Source of the DNA: Rhizobium indicum
Lineage (GTDB): Bacteria; Pseudomonadota; Alphaproteobacteria; Rhizobiales; Rhizobiaceae
Reading direction: 5' to 3'
Length of the DNA stretch: 64,000 nucleotides
Assembly (NCBI RefSeq): GCF_005862305.2
Contig: NZ_CP054021.1
Location: 4,257,501 to 4,321,500 of the forward strand
In this document: positions 1-8,131 of the stretch, one piece after another
How positions within the stretch are numbered: position 1 is the stretch's first letter
How the letters are laid out: each line of letters starts with the position of its first letter
Notes under the pieces: model-generated
What the model saw: only the letters and a program-made list of their open reading frames with translations
Database searches by the model: none
What the model was told of the DNA's origin: nothing
Made by a program: the position numbers and the translations under genes

Positions 1-818
1 CGACGTCAGCGCTGATTGCCGCCGGCAGCTTCAATTTCGTCAACTTCACCGGATCGGTCGAAGGCGGGCGGTCGATGGAGCGGGCGGCTGCCGGCACCTT
101 CACCGGCCTCGGCCTCGAACTCGGCGGCAAGGATCCGGGTTATGTCATGGAGGACGCCGATCTCGAGGCGGCCGTCGACACGCTGATGGACGGCGCGACC
201 TACAATTCCGGTCAGTGCTGCTGCGGCATCGAGCGCATCTACGTGCATGAATCGCTCTACGACGCCTTCGTCGAGAAATCGGTTGCCTGGGTATCGAACT
301 ACAAGCTCGGCAATCCGCTCGATCCGGAAACCTCGCTCGGGCCGATGGCGCATAAGCGCTTCGCCAAGGTGGTACGCGAGCAGATCGCCGATGCGGTCGC
401 CAAGGGCGCCAAAGCGCTTGTCGATCCCAAGCTTTTCCCTGAGGATGACGGCGGCGCCTATCTCGCCCCGCAGATCCTCGTCGATGTCGATCACTCCATG
501 GCCTTCATGCGCGAAGAGACTTTCGGCCCGGCAGTCGGCATCATGAAGGTGAAAAGTGACGAGGAAGCATTGGCGCTGATGAACGACAGCCAATACGGAT
601 TGACGGCTTCACTCTGGACCCGGGATGTTGGGCGGGCGGCACGGCTCGGCCGCGAGATCGAAACCGGCACTGTTTTCATGAACCGCGCAGACTATCTCGA
701 CCCGGCGCTTTGCTGGACCGGCGTCAAGGAGACCGGCCGCGGCGGCTCGCTGTCGATCATCGGCTTCCACAATCTGACGCGTCCGAAATCCTTCCATCTG
801 AAGAAAGTCACAGCATGA
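1..818 (+). CDS. Aldehyde dehydrogenase family protein, 3' part only
   Basis: The gene enters from outside the window; the reading frame starts at base 3 and ends at 818, so roughly the C-terminal 271 residues are visible. ALDH-superfamily enzymes oxidise aldehydes to acids with NAD(P)+. The segment LELGGKDPGYV carries the general-base glutamate and NSGQCCCGIER carries the catalytic cysteine; EETFGPAVGIMKV is the usual ALDH block that contacts the nicotinamide ribose. The stop codon overlaps the start of the following iron-type alcohol dehydrogenase (ATGA), so the two are translationally coupled. An ALDH next to an alcohol dehydrogenase suggests an alcohol-aldehyde-acid route; the substrate cannot be read from the sequence. 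Confidence 0.93.
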   Translation, partial: TSALIAAGSFNFVNFTGSVEGGRSMERAAAGTFTGLGLELGGKDPGYVMEDADLEAAVDTLMDGATYNSGQCCCGIERIYVHESLYDAFVEKSVAWVSNYKLGNPLDPETSLGPMAHKRFAKVVREQIADAVAKGAKALVDPKLFPEDDGGAYLAPQILVDVDHSMAFMREETFGPAVGIMKVKSDEEALALMNDSQYGLTASLWTRDVGRAARLGREIETGTVFMNRADYLDPALCWTGVKETGRGGSLSIIGFHNLTRPKSFHLKKVTA

Positions 819-1966
819 GCAGCAACATCACCGCAAACTGGAGCTACCCGACATCGGTCAAGCTCGGCCGGGGCCGCATCAAGGAACTGGCCGATGCCTG
901 CAAGAGCCTCGGCATCAAGAAGCCGCTGCTCGTCACCGACCGCGGCCTTGCCTCGATGGCGATCACCAGGAACGCCCTCGATATCCTCGAAGATGCCGGT
1001 CTCGGCCGGGCGATCTTCGCCGATGTCGATCCGAACCCGAACGAGAAAAACCTCGAAGCCGGCGTTAGGGCCTTCAAGGACGGCGGCCATGACGGCGTCG
1101 TCGCCTTCGGCGGTGGCTCCGGGCTCGATCTCGGCAAGTGCGTCGCCTTCATGGCCGGCCAGACGCGGCCGGTCTGGGACTTCGAAGATATCGGCGACTG
1201 GTGGACGCGTGCGAACCTCGAGGGTATCGCCCCGATCGTCGCGGTGCCGACAACGGCAGGCACCGGTTCGGAAGTCGGGCGCGCCAGCGTCATCACCAAT
1301 TCCGAAACGCATGTGAAGAAGATCATTTTCCATCCGAAGTTCCTGCCTGGCGTCGTTATTTCCGATCCGGAACTGACGGTCGGCATGCCGAAGATCATCA
1401 CGGCCGGGACCGGCATGGATGCCTTCGCCCATTGCCTGGAGGCTTATTCCTCGCCCTTCTATCACCCGATGTCGGCCGGCATCGCGCTCGAAGGCATGCG
1501 CCTCGTCAAGGAGTTCCTGCCACGCGCCTATAGGGAAGGCACGGATCTGGAAGCCCGCGCCAACATGATGGCCGCCGCCGCCATGGGCGCGGTCGCCTTC
1601 CAGAAGGGGCTCGGCGCCATCCACGCGCTGTCGCACCCGATCGGCGCCGTCTACAACACCCATCACGGCATGACCAATGCGGTGGTGATGCCGGCGGTGT
1701 TGCGCTTCAACCGCAAGGCGATCGAGGAGAAGATCGGCCGCGCCGCCGCCTATCTCGGCATTTCGGGCGGTTTCGACGGGTTCTACGACTATGTGCTGAA
1801 GCTCCGCTCCGAACTCGGCGTGCCGGAGACGCTGTCGGCGATGGGGATCGCTGCCGACCGCATCGACGAATTATCGGCCATGGCGATCGAAGATCCGAGC
1901 GCCGGCGGCAACCCGGTTGCACTGACGCTTGAAAATACCAAGGCCCTATTCAAAGATTGCTTCTGA
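815..1966 (+). CDS. Iron-containing alcohol dehydrogenase
   Basis: 383 residues, group III (Fe-type) alcohol dehydrogenase, which interconverts an alcohol and aldehyde with NAD(P)H. The N-terminal nucleotide-binding half has the loop AFGGGSGLDLGK; TTAGTGSEV follows. The C-terminal helical half has the metal ligands: D and H in MDAFAHCLEAY, and two further histidines in IHALSHPIGAVYNTHHG. The ATG at 815 overlaps the ALDH stop, which fixes the start even though the frame is open further upstream. An ordinary rho-independent terminator follows at 1992. Substrate unknown; the ALDH partner suggests it makes or removes the aldehyde used by that enzyme. Confidence 0.94.
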   Translation: MSSNITANWSYPTSVKLGRGRIKELADACKSLGIKKPLLVTDRGLASMAITRNALDILEDAGLGRAIFADVDPNPNEKNLEAGVRAFKDGGHDGVVAFGGGSGLDLGKCVAFMAGQTRPVWDFEDIGDWWTRANLEGIAPIVAVPTTAGTGSEVGRASVITNSETHVKKIIFHPKFLPGVVISDPELTVGMPKIITAGTGMDAFAHCLEAYSSPFYHPMSAGIALEGMRLVKEFLPRAYREGTDLEARANMMAAAAMGAVAFQKGLGAIHALSHPIGAVYNTHHGMTNAVVMPAVLRFNRKAIEEKIGRAAAYLGISGGFDGFYDYVLKLRSELGVPETLSAMGIAADRIDELSAMAIEDPSAGGNPVALTLENTKALFKDCF

Positions 1967-1991
1967 CGACATAAGAGCGGACCAACAGACT

Positions 1992-2024
1992 GGCCTGGAA
2001 AACCGCGGTTTCCCAGGCCTTTTT
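1992..2024 (+). terminator. Rho-independent terminator after the ALDH-ADH pair
   Basis: GGCCTGG (1992-1998) pairs with CCAGGCC (2013-2019); the inner arm AAACC/GGTTT extends the stem, and a TTTTT run follows. It lies 25 bases after the alcohol dehydrogenase stop. Confidence 0.8.
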
Positions 2025-2196
2025 CGTTTCGGGCAGCATCCCTATTTTTAGGGATGTGAAAAATACCGGCTGCAATTTCGCCGCGCGTCTTTCGAATTTG
2101 TTAACCATGATTAGAAAGAATGAATTAACCGCACGATGCTCCGACGGTGCGTAAAAGAGCGATTCCGGCTCGCACCATTCCTTCCGAGGACCGAAC

Positions 2197-2910
2197 ATGC
2201 CTGTCATCACATTCGCAAATACCAAGGGCGGCGCCGGCAAGACGACCGCTGTTCTGCTGCTCGCGACCGAGCTTGCCCGCAAAGGTTATCGCGTCACCAT
2301 TCTCGACGCCGACCCGCAGCACTGGATTTCGCGTTGGCACGAAATATCAGGTCATGTGCCCAATCTTTCGGTGATCGATTTCGTCACAACTGCGTCGCTG
2401 CCGGTGCATATCAGCGAGAACAAGCACAATACCGACTATTTCATCGTCGATCTGCCCGGTGCGCGCAATCCGCTGCTTGCCACTGCCGTTGGCCTTTCCG
2501 ACCACGTGCTGATCCCCATTCAGGGCTGTGCGATGGATGCGCGCGGCGGTGCGCAGGTGCTCGAACTGCTGCAGTATCTGGATGAGAAGGCCGGCATCAA
2601 GATCGGCCATTCGGTGGTGCTCACCCGCGTCAATTCGATGGTGACGACGCGGGCGCTGCAAGTCGTCAAGTCGCTGCTCAGCGAGCGGCATGTGCCGGTG
2701 CTCGATACGGCGATCATCGAACGCTCCGCCTTCCGCGACATCTTCGACTGTGGCGGCACGCTGCACACGATCGATCCGACGCGCGTCAGCAACCTCGACA
2801 AGGCGCGTGAGAACGCCACCTGTTTTGCCGAGGAAATCATGCGCAAGCTGCCGGTCAGGCTGACGGCATCCGCCCGCGTGACGAGCCCGATGGTCCGCTC
2901 GGCCGCTTGA
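2197..2910 (+). CDS. Orphan ParA-family ATPase, VirC1-like
   Basis: 237 residues. The deviant Walker A motif TKGGAGKTT at residues 9-17 and the DADPQ and VDLPGA motifs place it in the ParA/MinD superfamily of ATPases that position DNA or protein cargo. The block around residues 175-195 (ERSAFRDIFDCGGTLHTI) resembles the corresponding part of Agrobacterium VirC1 (ER-AF and G-LH pattern) more than chromosomal ParA or MipZ; this comparison is from memory. No ParB, replication gene or cargo gene is adjacent, so it is an orphan and likely monocistronic: terminators lie on both sides. The start is set by GAGGA upstream of the ATG. Role inferred only as ATP-driven positioning. Confidence 0.85.
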   Translation: MPVITFANTKGGAGKTTAVLLLATELARKGYRVTILDADPQHWISRWHEISGHVPNLSVIDFVTTASLPVHISENKHNTDYFIVDLPGARNPLLATAVGLSDHVLIPIQGCAMDARGGAQVLELLQYLDEKAGIKIGHSVVLTRVNSMVTTRALQVVKSLLSERHVPVLDTAIIERSAFRDIFDCGGTLHTIDPTRVSNLDKARENATCFAEEIMRKLPVRLTASARVTSPMVRSAA

Positions 2911-2930
2911 ATATATCCCCCACCTGAAAC

Positions 2931-2964
2931 GACAAGCCCGCCGGAGCGATCCGGCGGCCTTGTC
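2931..2964. terminator. Bidirectional hairpin between convergent genes
   Basis: GACAAG-CCCGCCGGA pairs with TCCGGCGG-CTTGTC around a GCGA loop. It separates the ParA-like gene (plus) and the L,D-transpeptidase (minus) and could serve both, although the T runs are short. Confidence 0.65.
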
Positions 2965-2985
2965 GTTGTTATCGTCAGAATGATT

Positions 2986-4389
2986 TCAGTCGACGAATTC
3001 GACCGTCACTCCCGGCTTGACCATCTTGGCAAGCTCGGTGGCATCCCAGTTGGTCAGCCGGATGCAGCCGTGGCTCTGAGTGCGGCCGATCTTCGAGGGC
3101 TCGGGCGTGCCGTGGATGCCGTAGGTCGGCTTGGAAAGCGCCATCCAGACGGTGCCGACGGGGCCGTTCGGGCCGGGCGGGATATTGAGGATCTTGTCGT
3201 TGGCGCCCTGCTGGAAATTGATCTTCGGATTGTAGGTGTAACCGGGATTGAGGGCGACACGCTCGACGTTGACGGTGCCTGACGGAGAGGGGGTATCGGT
3301 GGAGCCGATCGACGCCGGATAGGCGGCGAGGAGATTGCCGGCGCCGTCATAAGCGAAGACCTGCTTACGGCCCTTGTCGGCGATGATGCGCGCGACCGCG
3401 CCGCTCTTCGGCTCGCCCGGATTGACGACCTTGATAACGGTGCCAGGAACGGTGAAGTCGGCGCCGGGGTTCATCTCCTTGAGGAAAGCCTCATCCATGT
3501 GGAAACGCTCGGCCAGCATCTCGGTGGTCGAGGTGTAAGCCAGCGACGGCAGCAGCGCCTTATGCGAATAGTCTTCCGGAATCTCTGCGACGAAGGGGCC
3601 TGCCGCATCGGCCGGCGTGATCGTATAGCTGACGACGGGCAGCCCGCCGGTCATGCGCAGCTCTTCCAGAATGGCGTCAGTGTTGTTCGGGTCGAGCTTC
3701 GAGCCGGTCATCTGATCGTAGGCTAAGATCGCCTTGGTGACGTTCGAACCCATATGGCCGTCGATGACGCCGGGGGAGACGCCGGCGCGGTCGAGGAAGA
3801 CCTGCAATGCGACGATCTCCGGCTTCGATTTGTTGTTCAGCGTGATGACAGGTTCATCGGGTGCGGCCGCCCTCGGCTGATCGGCGGGCGGGATCTGCTG
3901 GTCGGGATCAATCGCGGCATAATCGTCGCCGGGCTGCGGATTGCCGATGCTGTTATCCTCGGGATAGGGCTGGTCGCCGAGCGGATGGCGCTCGATCGCG
4001 GCATCGCGCGGAATACCGCCGGTGACGGCGCCGCGCTCGGAATAACGTGTATCGCCATCGGGATTGTTGTCGGAATAATAGGGGTCGTTGCCGTACTGGT
4101 CGTTATAGACTTCGCGTGCGCCGGGCCGCGGCGGATAGTAGCCGCGGGCGCGCATCTCGGTAGCGACGACGTTGCCATAGTCGTCGATCAACACGCGATT
4201 GCCGCTACGGTCGCGGGCGTAGATATAGCCGGCTGGAATATAGTCGAGGATTTCGCCGCTCGGCGTCACAAGCACGATATCGCTCTGGCGGCGGTCGCGG
4301 AACTGCTGCGCGCCTGCCTCTGGCGGTGTAGCCGCAAGGGCAGTCAGAACGGCCGCGAAGCAAAATGCCGACTTCAAAAAGCGATTCAC
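2986..4389 (-). CDS. L,D-transpeptidase (YkuD domain) with peptidoglycan-binding region
   Basis: 467 residues, exported: hydrophobic N-terminus followed by PEAGAQQ, a likely signal peptidase I site near residue 28. Residues about 60-170 are Tyr/Asp/Pro-rich and low in complexity. Residues about 180-230 (VALQVFLDRAGVSPGVIDG) look like a PG_binding_1 fold. The C-terminal YkuD domain has HGTPEPSKIG and SHGCIRL with catalytic Cys about 442. Such enzymes form 3-3 crosslinks in peptidoglycan or attach proteins to it; in Rhizobiales, polar growth relies heavily on L,D-crosslinks. The start is GTG with GAGG eight bases upstream; no better ATG is available. It is transcribed alone. Confidence 0.93.
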   Translation of the reverse strand: MNRFLKSAFCFAAVLTALAATPPEAGAQQFRDRRQSDIVLVTPSGEILDYIPAGYIYARDRSGNRVLIDDYGNVVATEMRARGYYPPRPGAREVYNDQYGNDPYYSDNNPDGDTRYSERGAVTGGIPRDAAIERHPLGDQPYPEDNSIGNPQPGDDYAAIDPDQQIPPADQPRAAAPDEPVITLNNKSKPEIVALQVFLDRAGVSPGVIDGHMGSNVTKAILAYDQMTGSKLDPNNTDAILEELRMTGGLPVVSYTITPADAAGPFVAEIPEDYSHKALLPSLAYTSTTEMLAERFHMDEAFLKEMNPGADFTVPGTVIKVVNPGEPKSGAVARIIADKGRKQVFAYDGAGNLLAAYPASIGSTDTPSPSGTVNVERVALNPGYTYNPKINFQQGANDKILNIPPGPNGPVGTVWMALSKPTYGIHGTPEPSKIGRTQSHGCIRLTNWDATELAKMVKPGVTVEFVD

Positions 4390-4749
4390 GTCTCATACCT
4401 CGAACAGTGACTGGCAGACACACACCTGCGAATTTTGACGCTAGTGTGGAATTTATGAAAGCGTGCTGAACAAAATATGAAAATCACTAAGATTTCCTTT
4501 TGCTCATAAACGTTTGCGTCCTTGTGTCAGTTCCGCAAAATCCACGGTTGCTGCAAAAACGCAAGATACGGGCGACGCCGATTGACGAATGGCGGCCCGA
4601 AACCTAACGCTAGCGCATCCTTCTTTGCGAAAATCGATTCCGTTTTTCGGAAAGCATGATGCGTTGTTTCAAAGTGTTAGAGCGTCCTTTGTGCGTCCGA
4701 AAGGACGCATGGCGCTCTAAGGGGCCGACCATTCCCCGAGGAGACCGTG
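4390..4749. other. Intergenic region between divergent genes
   Basis: 360 bases without a supportable gene. The left two thirds is AT-richer than its surroundings and should hold the promoter of the L,D-transpeptidase (minus). The right third is a palindromic repeat (separate entry), immediately followed by the ribosome-binding site of the DUF4432 gene. Confidence 0.6.
4634..4721. repeat. Palindromic intergenic repeat, family 1, copy A
   Basis: Two hairpins in a row: TTCCG-TTTT-CGGAA, then an outer stem TAGAGCG/CGCTCTA enclosing GCGTCC-GAAA-GGACGC. The segment TTCAAAGTGTTA-AGCGTCC recurs at 30490-30515, and the second hairpin recurs in shortened form at 16045-16075. Intergenic, short and palindromic, it is of the RIME/BIME type. 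The repeat ends about 25 bases before a start codon, so it is probably transcribed into the 5' leader. Confidence 0.75.
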
Positions 4750-5586
4750 ATGATCGAATTTGCCGCCGCAAGCGGGCCGCGCCTGATGCTGGACGAAACA
4801 TCGGTACTGGATATCGGCGGATGCATCGTCGAAGGCGTCGACATCGCTCCGAAACGCGCCATTCCCGATGACGGCGACCCGCGAATCGATCACTCGCTCG
4901 AGGGCTTCCTCTTCACCTGCGGGCCGGACCATATCCGCCACCGCCAGCCGATCCCCGGCCGGGACGGCGGCAAGGTCTATCCGCTGCACGGATCGGCTTC
5001 TAGCCATGCGGCAAAGGTGTTGTGGACGAAGTTCGAGAACGGCAATGCCGAATGCCGCGCCGATATCGACATCACGACTGTCGAGGGACTGCCGCAGCGC
5101 ATCGAGCGGCTGTGGCGGATCGATGGGGCGACCGGCGAGGTGCGGCTCGAGGATCGGGTCGTCAATACAAGCGATCGGACGGTGCCGACCTTCCTGATGT
5201 ACCACATGAACACCGGCGGCAAATGGCTGGACGAGGGCACGCGGCTCGAAGGCCGCATGCTGGAAAATGGCGGTTTCCCCTGGACGTTCGGCGAGGAGCC
5301 GGGCGGCATCTTCTGCGTCGCAGCGCCGGCAACGGAGGGGTTCGCGGAGGTCCGCCTCGGACCGATCGCCGCTATCGGCGGCAGGACGCTGCGAGTGCGT
5401 TTCCGCGCCGACACGCTGCCCCATCTGCAGGTCTGGCGGAACCAGAAGGCGCCAGCCCACATCATCGGCATCGAGCCGGTTTCACATCGGTGGATCTCGC
5501 GCGACGAGCTTGAGGCAGCCGGTGAGTTCAACATGCTGGCGCCCGGCGAGAGCCGCAGCTATGCGCTGACCTTTGCCTTCCTGTGA
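4750..5586 (+). CDS. DUF4432 / aldose-1-epimerase-like protein
   Basis: 278 residues. The sequence reads as a galactose-mutarotase-like beta-sandwich protein of the DUF4432 group: PLHGSASSHAAKV with a conserved histidine near residue 80, a central FLMYHMNTGG with another histidine, and a C-terminal IIGIEPVSHRW. By family, it would bind a sugar or sugar-phosphate and may interconvert anomers; no substrate is established. GAGGAGA lies five bases before the ATG at 4750; a GTG immediately before (4747) is an alternative. It precedes two small housekeeping-type genes with no obvious pathway link. Confidence 0.75.
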   Translation: MIEFAAASGPRLMLDETSVLDIGGCIVEGVDIAPKRAIPDDGDPRIDHSLEGFLFTCGPDHIRHRQPIPGRDGGKVYPLHGSASSHAAKVLWTKFENGNAECRADIDITTVEGLPQRIERLWRIDGATGEVRLEDRVVNTSDRTVPTFLMYHMNTGGKWLDEGTRLEGRMLENGGFPWTFGEEPGGIFCVAAPATEGFAEVRLGPIAAIGGRTLRVRFRADTLPHLQVWRNQKAPAHIIGIEPVSHRWISRDELEAAGEFNMLAPGESRSYALTFAFL

Positions 5587-5657
5587 GCGAAGTGTTGTTG
5601 ACGCTGGCAGACCTCCGTCGTAGACCTTCAGCCCACGATTTTTGAGGAGACAAGACG

Positions 5658-5996
5658 ATGGATATTCGCCAGATCGACGATGAATATTCGGTTTCGGGCC
5701 AGATCACGCTCGAGGAGCTCGACGAGATCAAGGCGCTCGGGTTCAAATCGATCGTCTGCCACCGCCCCGACCATGAGAGCCCGGATCAGACATCGTTCTC
5801 CGTCATCGAGGCGCGCGCCAAGGAGCTCGGCCTCGAGATCGCCCATGTGCCTGTCGGACCGATGGGCGTGACCGAGGAAGCGGTGCAGGGCATGGTCGAT
5901 GCGCTCGACGAATTCCCGCGGCCGATGCTCGGCTATTGCCGCTCCGGCGCCCGCTCGACGGCGATCTACCAGAAGACCCACCATATTCGTAGCTAG
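5658..5996 (+). CDS. TIGR01244-type phosphatase-like protein (DUF442)
   Basis: 112 residues, the size of the small dual-specificity-phosphatase-fold proteins found alone or fused to the beta-lactamase-like hydrolase Blh. Conserved blocks are the N-terminal SGQITLEELDEIKALGFKSI, the HRPDHE motif and the active-site loop GYCRSGARS with Cys about 95 followed by Arg. The family is linked to sulfide or persulfide handling when fused to Blh; alone its substrate is unknown. GAGGAGA upstream fixes the ATG. Confidence 0.85.
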   Translation: MDIRQIDDEYSVSGQITLEELDEIKALGFKSIVCHRPDHESPDQTSFSVIEARAKELGLEIAHVPVGPMGVTEEAVQGMVDALDEFPRPMLGYCRSGARSTAIYQKTHHIRS

Positions 5997-6069
5997 GCCC
6001 CGTTCCGGCTGCCGATTTTCCGGCGCTGCGCCGCAGCGCCATCACCTTCCATTCACTCAGGAGACTAGA

Positions 6070-6414
6070 ATGAGCATTAAGCGTATCGACGTCGGCGCGC
6101 GCATGAGCGGCGCCGTCATTCACGGCAACACGGTCTATCTCGCAGGCCAGGTCGGCGAGGGCGAAAGCGTCACCGATCAGTGCAAGTCATCGCTTGCCGA
6201 AGTCGACCGTCTGCTGGCTGCATCAGGCAGCAGCAAGTCGAAGATCCTTCAGACGATCATCTACCTTTCCGACATCGCCGATTTCGCCGAGATGAACGCC
6301 GTCTGGGAAGGCTGGATCGATCCGGCCAATCCGCCGGCCCGTGCCACCAGCGAAGCCAAGCTCGCTGCGCCGAAATACAAGGTCGAGTTCATCATCACGG
6401 CGGCACTCGACTAA
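6070..6414 (+). CDS. RidA family protein (YjgF/YER057c/UK114)
   Basis: 114 residues, the normal size. RidA proteins form trimers that hydrolyse reactive enamine/imine intermediates released by PLP enzymes. The sequence has YLAGQVGEG near the N-terminus and PPARATSEAKLAAPKYKVEF near the C-terminus; the arginine in PARAT is the substrate-carboxylate ligand of the active subgroup. The frame is open upstream, but ATG 6070, preceded by CAGGAGA, gives the full family domain. A 14-bp terminator follows directly. Confidence 0.92.
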   Translation: MSIKRIDVGARMSGAVIHGNTVYLAGQVGEGESVTDQCKSSLAEVDRLLAASGSSKSKILQTIIYLSDIADFAEMNAVWEGWIDPANPPARATSEAKLAAPKYKVEFIITAALD

Positions 6415-6436
6415 ATCGCGCCATTCCGATTACCTG

Positions 6437-6473
6437 AAGCCGGTGAGCACTGCGCGTGCTCACCGGCTTTTTG
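6437..6473. terminator. Strong terminator shared by convergent genes
   Basis: Perfect 14-bp stem AAGCCGGTGAGCAC (6437-6450) and GTGCTCACCGGCTT (6456-6469), loop TGCGC, then a T run. It ends the RidA transcript; the stop codon of the minus-strand TPP enzyme (6460-6462) lies inside the stem, and the minus strand also ends in an A/T tract, so it may serve both. Confidence 0.88.
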
Positions 6474-8118
6474 TTTGCGCGATTTCCGAGAGCGTGCGCG
6501 TCGGCGTGATCGCTTCGGGATCGAGTTTGATTTCGATGATTGCGGGCTTGCCGCTGGCGCGTGCCCGCTCGAAGGCGGGGGCGAAATCCGCCGTCGTCTC
6601 CACCGTCTCGCCATGGCCGCCATAGGCGCGAGCAAGGACTGCGAAGTCGGGATTGGTCAGATCGGTGCTGCTGACGCGGCCGGGATACTCGCGCTCCTGA
6701 TGCATGCGGATCGTGCCGTAGATGCCGTTGTTGACGACGACTGCGATGATCGGCAGACCGTAGCGGATGGCGGTGGCGAATTCCTGTCCGTGCATCAGGA
6801 AGCAGCCGTCCCCGGCAAAGCAGATGACCTCGCGCTCGGGAAAGAGCCGCTTGGCGGCGACGGCGGCCGGCAGGCCGTAACCCATCGAGCCGGAGGTGGG
6901 GGCGGCTTGGGTGTTGAAGCGGCGGAAACGATGGAAGCGGTGCACCCAGGTGGCGTAGTTGCCGGCGCCATTGGTAAAGATCGCGTCCGGCCCGGTATTG
7001 GCCTCCAGCCACTCCATGATCGGCCCCATATGGACGGCGCCCGGACCTGTCGAAGGCGGCTTCGACCAGGCGAGATAGGCCTGGTGCATGCGTTCCGTGC
7101 GCTCCGCCCAGTGCGGCTCGGCCGGCGCTTCCAGATCGGCGAGCGCTTCAACGAAATCGGCAGCAGCGGCGCAGATCGCAAGATCAGGACGGTAGATACG
7201 GCCGAGTTCGGATGCATCGGGATAGATATGCACCAGCGATTGCTGGGGGTATGGGATATCGATCAGCGTATAGGATGAGGAGGGCATTTCCGACATGCGG
7301 GCGCCCAGCAGGATCAGCAGGTCGCTCTCCTTGATCTCCTTTGCCAGCGCCGGATTGATCCCGATGCCGACATCGCCGGCATAACAGGGATGCAGATGAT
7401 CGAACAGCATCTGCCGGCGGAACGAGCAGCCGACCGGCAATTTGAAACGTTCGGCGAAAATTGCAAAATCGGCGACGGCATCGGCATCCCAGCGCGTGCC
7501 GCCGAGGATCACCATCGGCCGCTCGGCCTTGAGCAGGCGCAGATAGAGATCGTCGATCTGGCTGCGACCGGGGTGGGCTTCGACGCCGACATAGCGCTTG
7601 GCGCGGGGCGCCTCGACTTCGTCGCGCAGCATGTCTTCCGGCAGGGTCAGCACCACAGGGCCGGGACGGCCGGAGGTTGCGATCGCAAAGGCGCGGGTGA
7701 CGAACTCGGGAATGCGGGCGGCATCGTCGATCTCGCCCACCCATTTGGCGAATTCGGTAAAGGCGCGGCGGAACTCGACCTCCTGGAAGGCCTCGCGTTC
7801 TCTCGCTTCCCGCTGCACCTGGCCGATGAAGAGGATCATTGGGATCGAGTCCTGCTTGGCGATATGCAGGCCGGCGGAGGCGTTGGTGGCGCCGGGGCCA
7901 CGGGTCACCATGCAAATGCCGGGTTCGCCGGTCAGCCTGCCCCAGCAATCCGCCATCATCGCCGCTCCGCCCTCCTGGCGGCAGACGAGGACGTCGATAT
8001 CGCTGTCGCGCAACGCGTCGAGCACGGCGAGGAAGCTCTCGCCGGGCACACAGGAGAGACGCTTGACTCCGTTCGCCTTCAGCGCCTCGACGATCAGTTC
8101 CCCGCCCGTCTTCTTCAT
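6460..8118 (-). CDS. Thiamine-pyrophosphate enzyme, acetolactate-synthase-like
   Basis: 552 residues with the three-domain TPP-enzyme layout. The N-terminal PYR domain has the catalytic glutamate in VCRQEGGAAMMAD (about residue 49) and VTRGPGATNA. The central domain runs from about 190 to 330. The C-terminal PP domain has AGDGCFLMHGQE through VVVNNGIYG, the GDG-X(25)-NN cofactor motif. It resembles IlvB-like proteins but is the last gene of an operon with a class III CoA-transferase rather than with ilvN, so acetolactate synthesis is unlikely. A 2-oxo- or 2-hydroxyacyl-CoA lyase/decarboxylase role fits the neighbours, by inference only. Confidence 0.88.
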   Translation of the reverse strand: MKKTGGELIVEALKANGVKRLSCVPGESFLAVLDALRDSDIDVLVCRQEGGAAMMADCWGRLTGEPGICMVTRGPGATNASAGLHIAKQDSIPMILFIGQVQREAREREAFQEVEFRRAFTEFAKWVGEIDDAARIPEFVTRAFAIATSGRPGPVVLTLPEDMLRDEVEAPRAKRYVGVEAHPGRSQIDDLYLRLLKAERPMVILGGTRWDADAVADFAIFAERFKLPVGCSFRRQMLFDHLHPCYAGDVGIGINPALAKEIKESDLLILLGARMSEMPSSSYTLIDIPYPQQSLVHIYPDASELGRIYRPDLAICAAAADFVEALADLEAPAEPHWAERTERMHQAYLAWSKPPSTGPGAVHMGPIMEWLEANTGPDAIFTNGAGNYATWVHRFHRFRRFNTQAAPTSGSMGYGLPAAVAAKRLFPEREVICFAGDGCFLMHGQEFATAIRYGLPIIAVVVNNGIYGTIRMHQEREYPGRVSSTDLTNPDFAVLARAYGGHGETVETTADFAPAFERARASGKPAIIEIKLDPEAITPTRTLSEIAQTKSR

Positions 8119-8131
8119 GACAATGCCTTCC

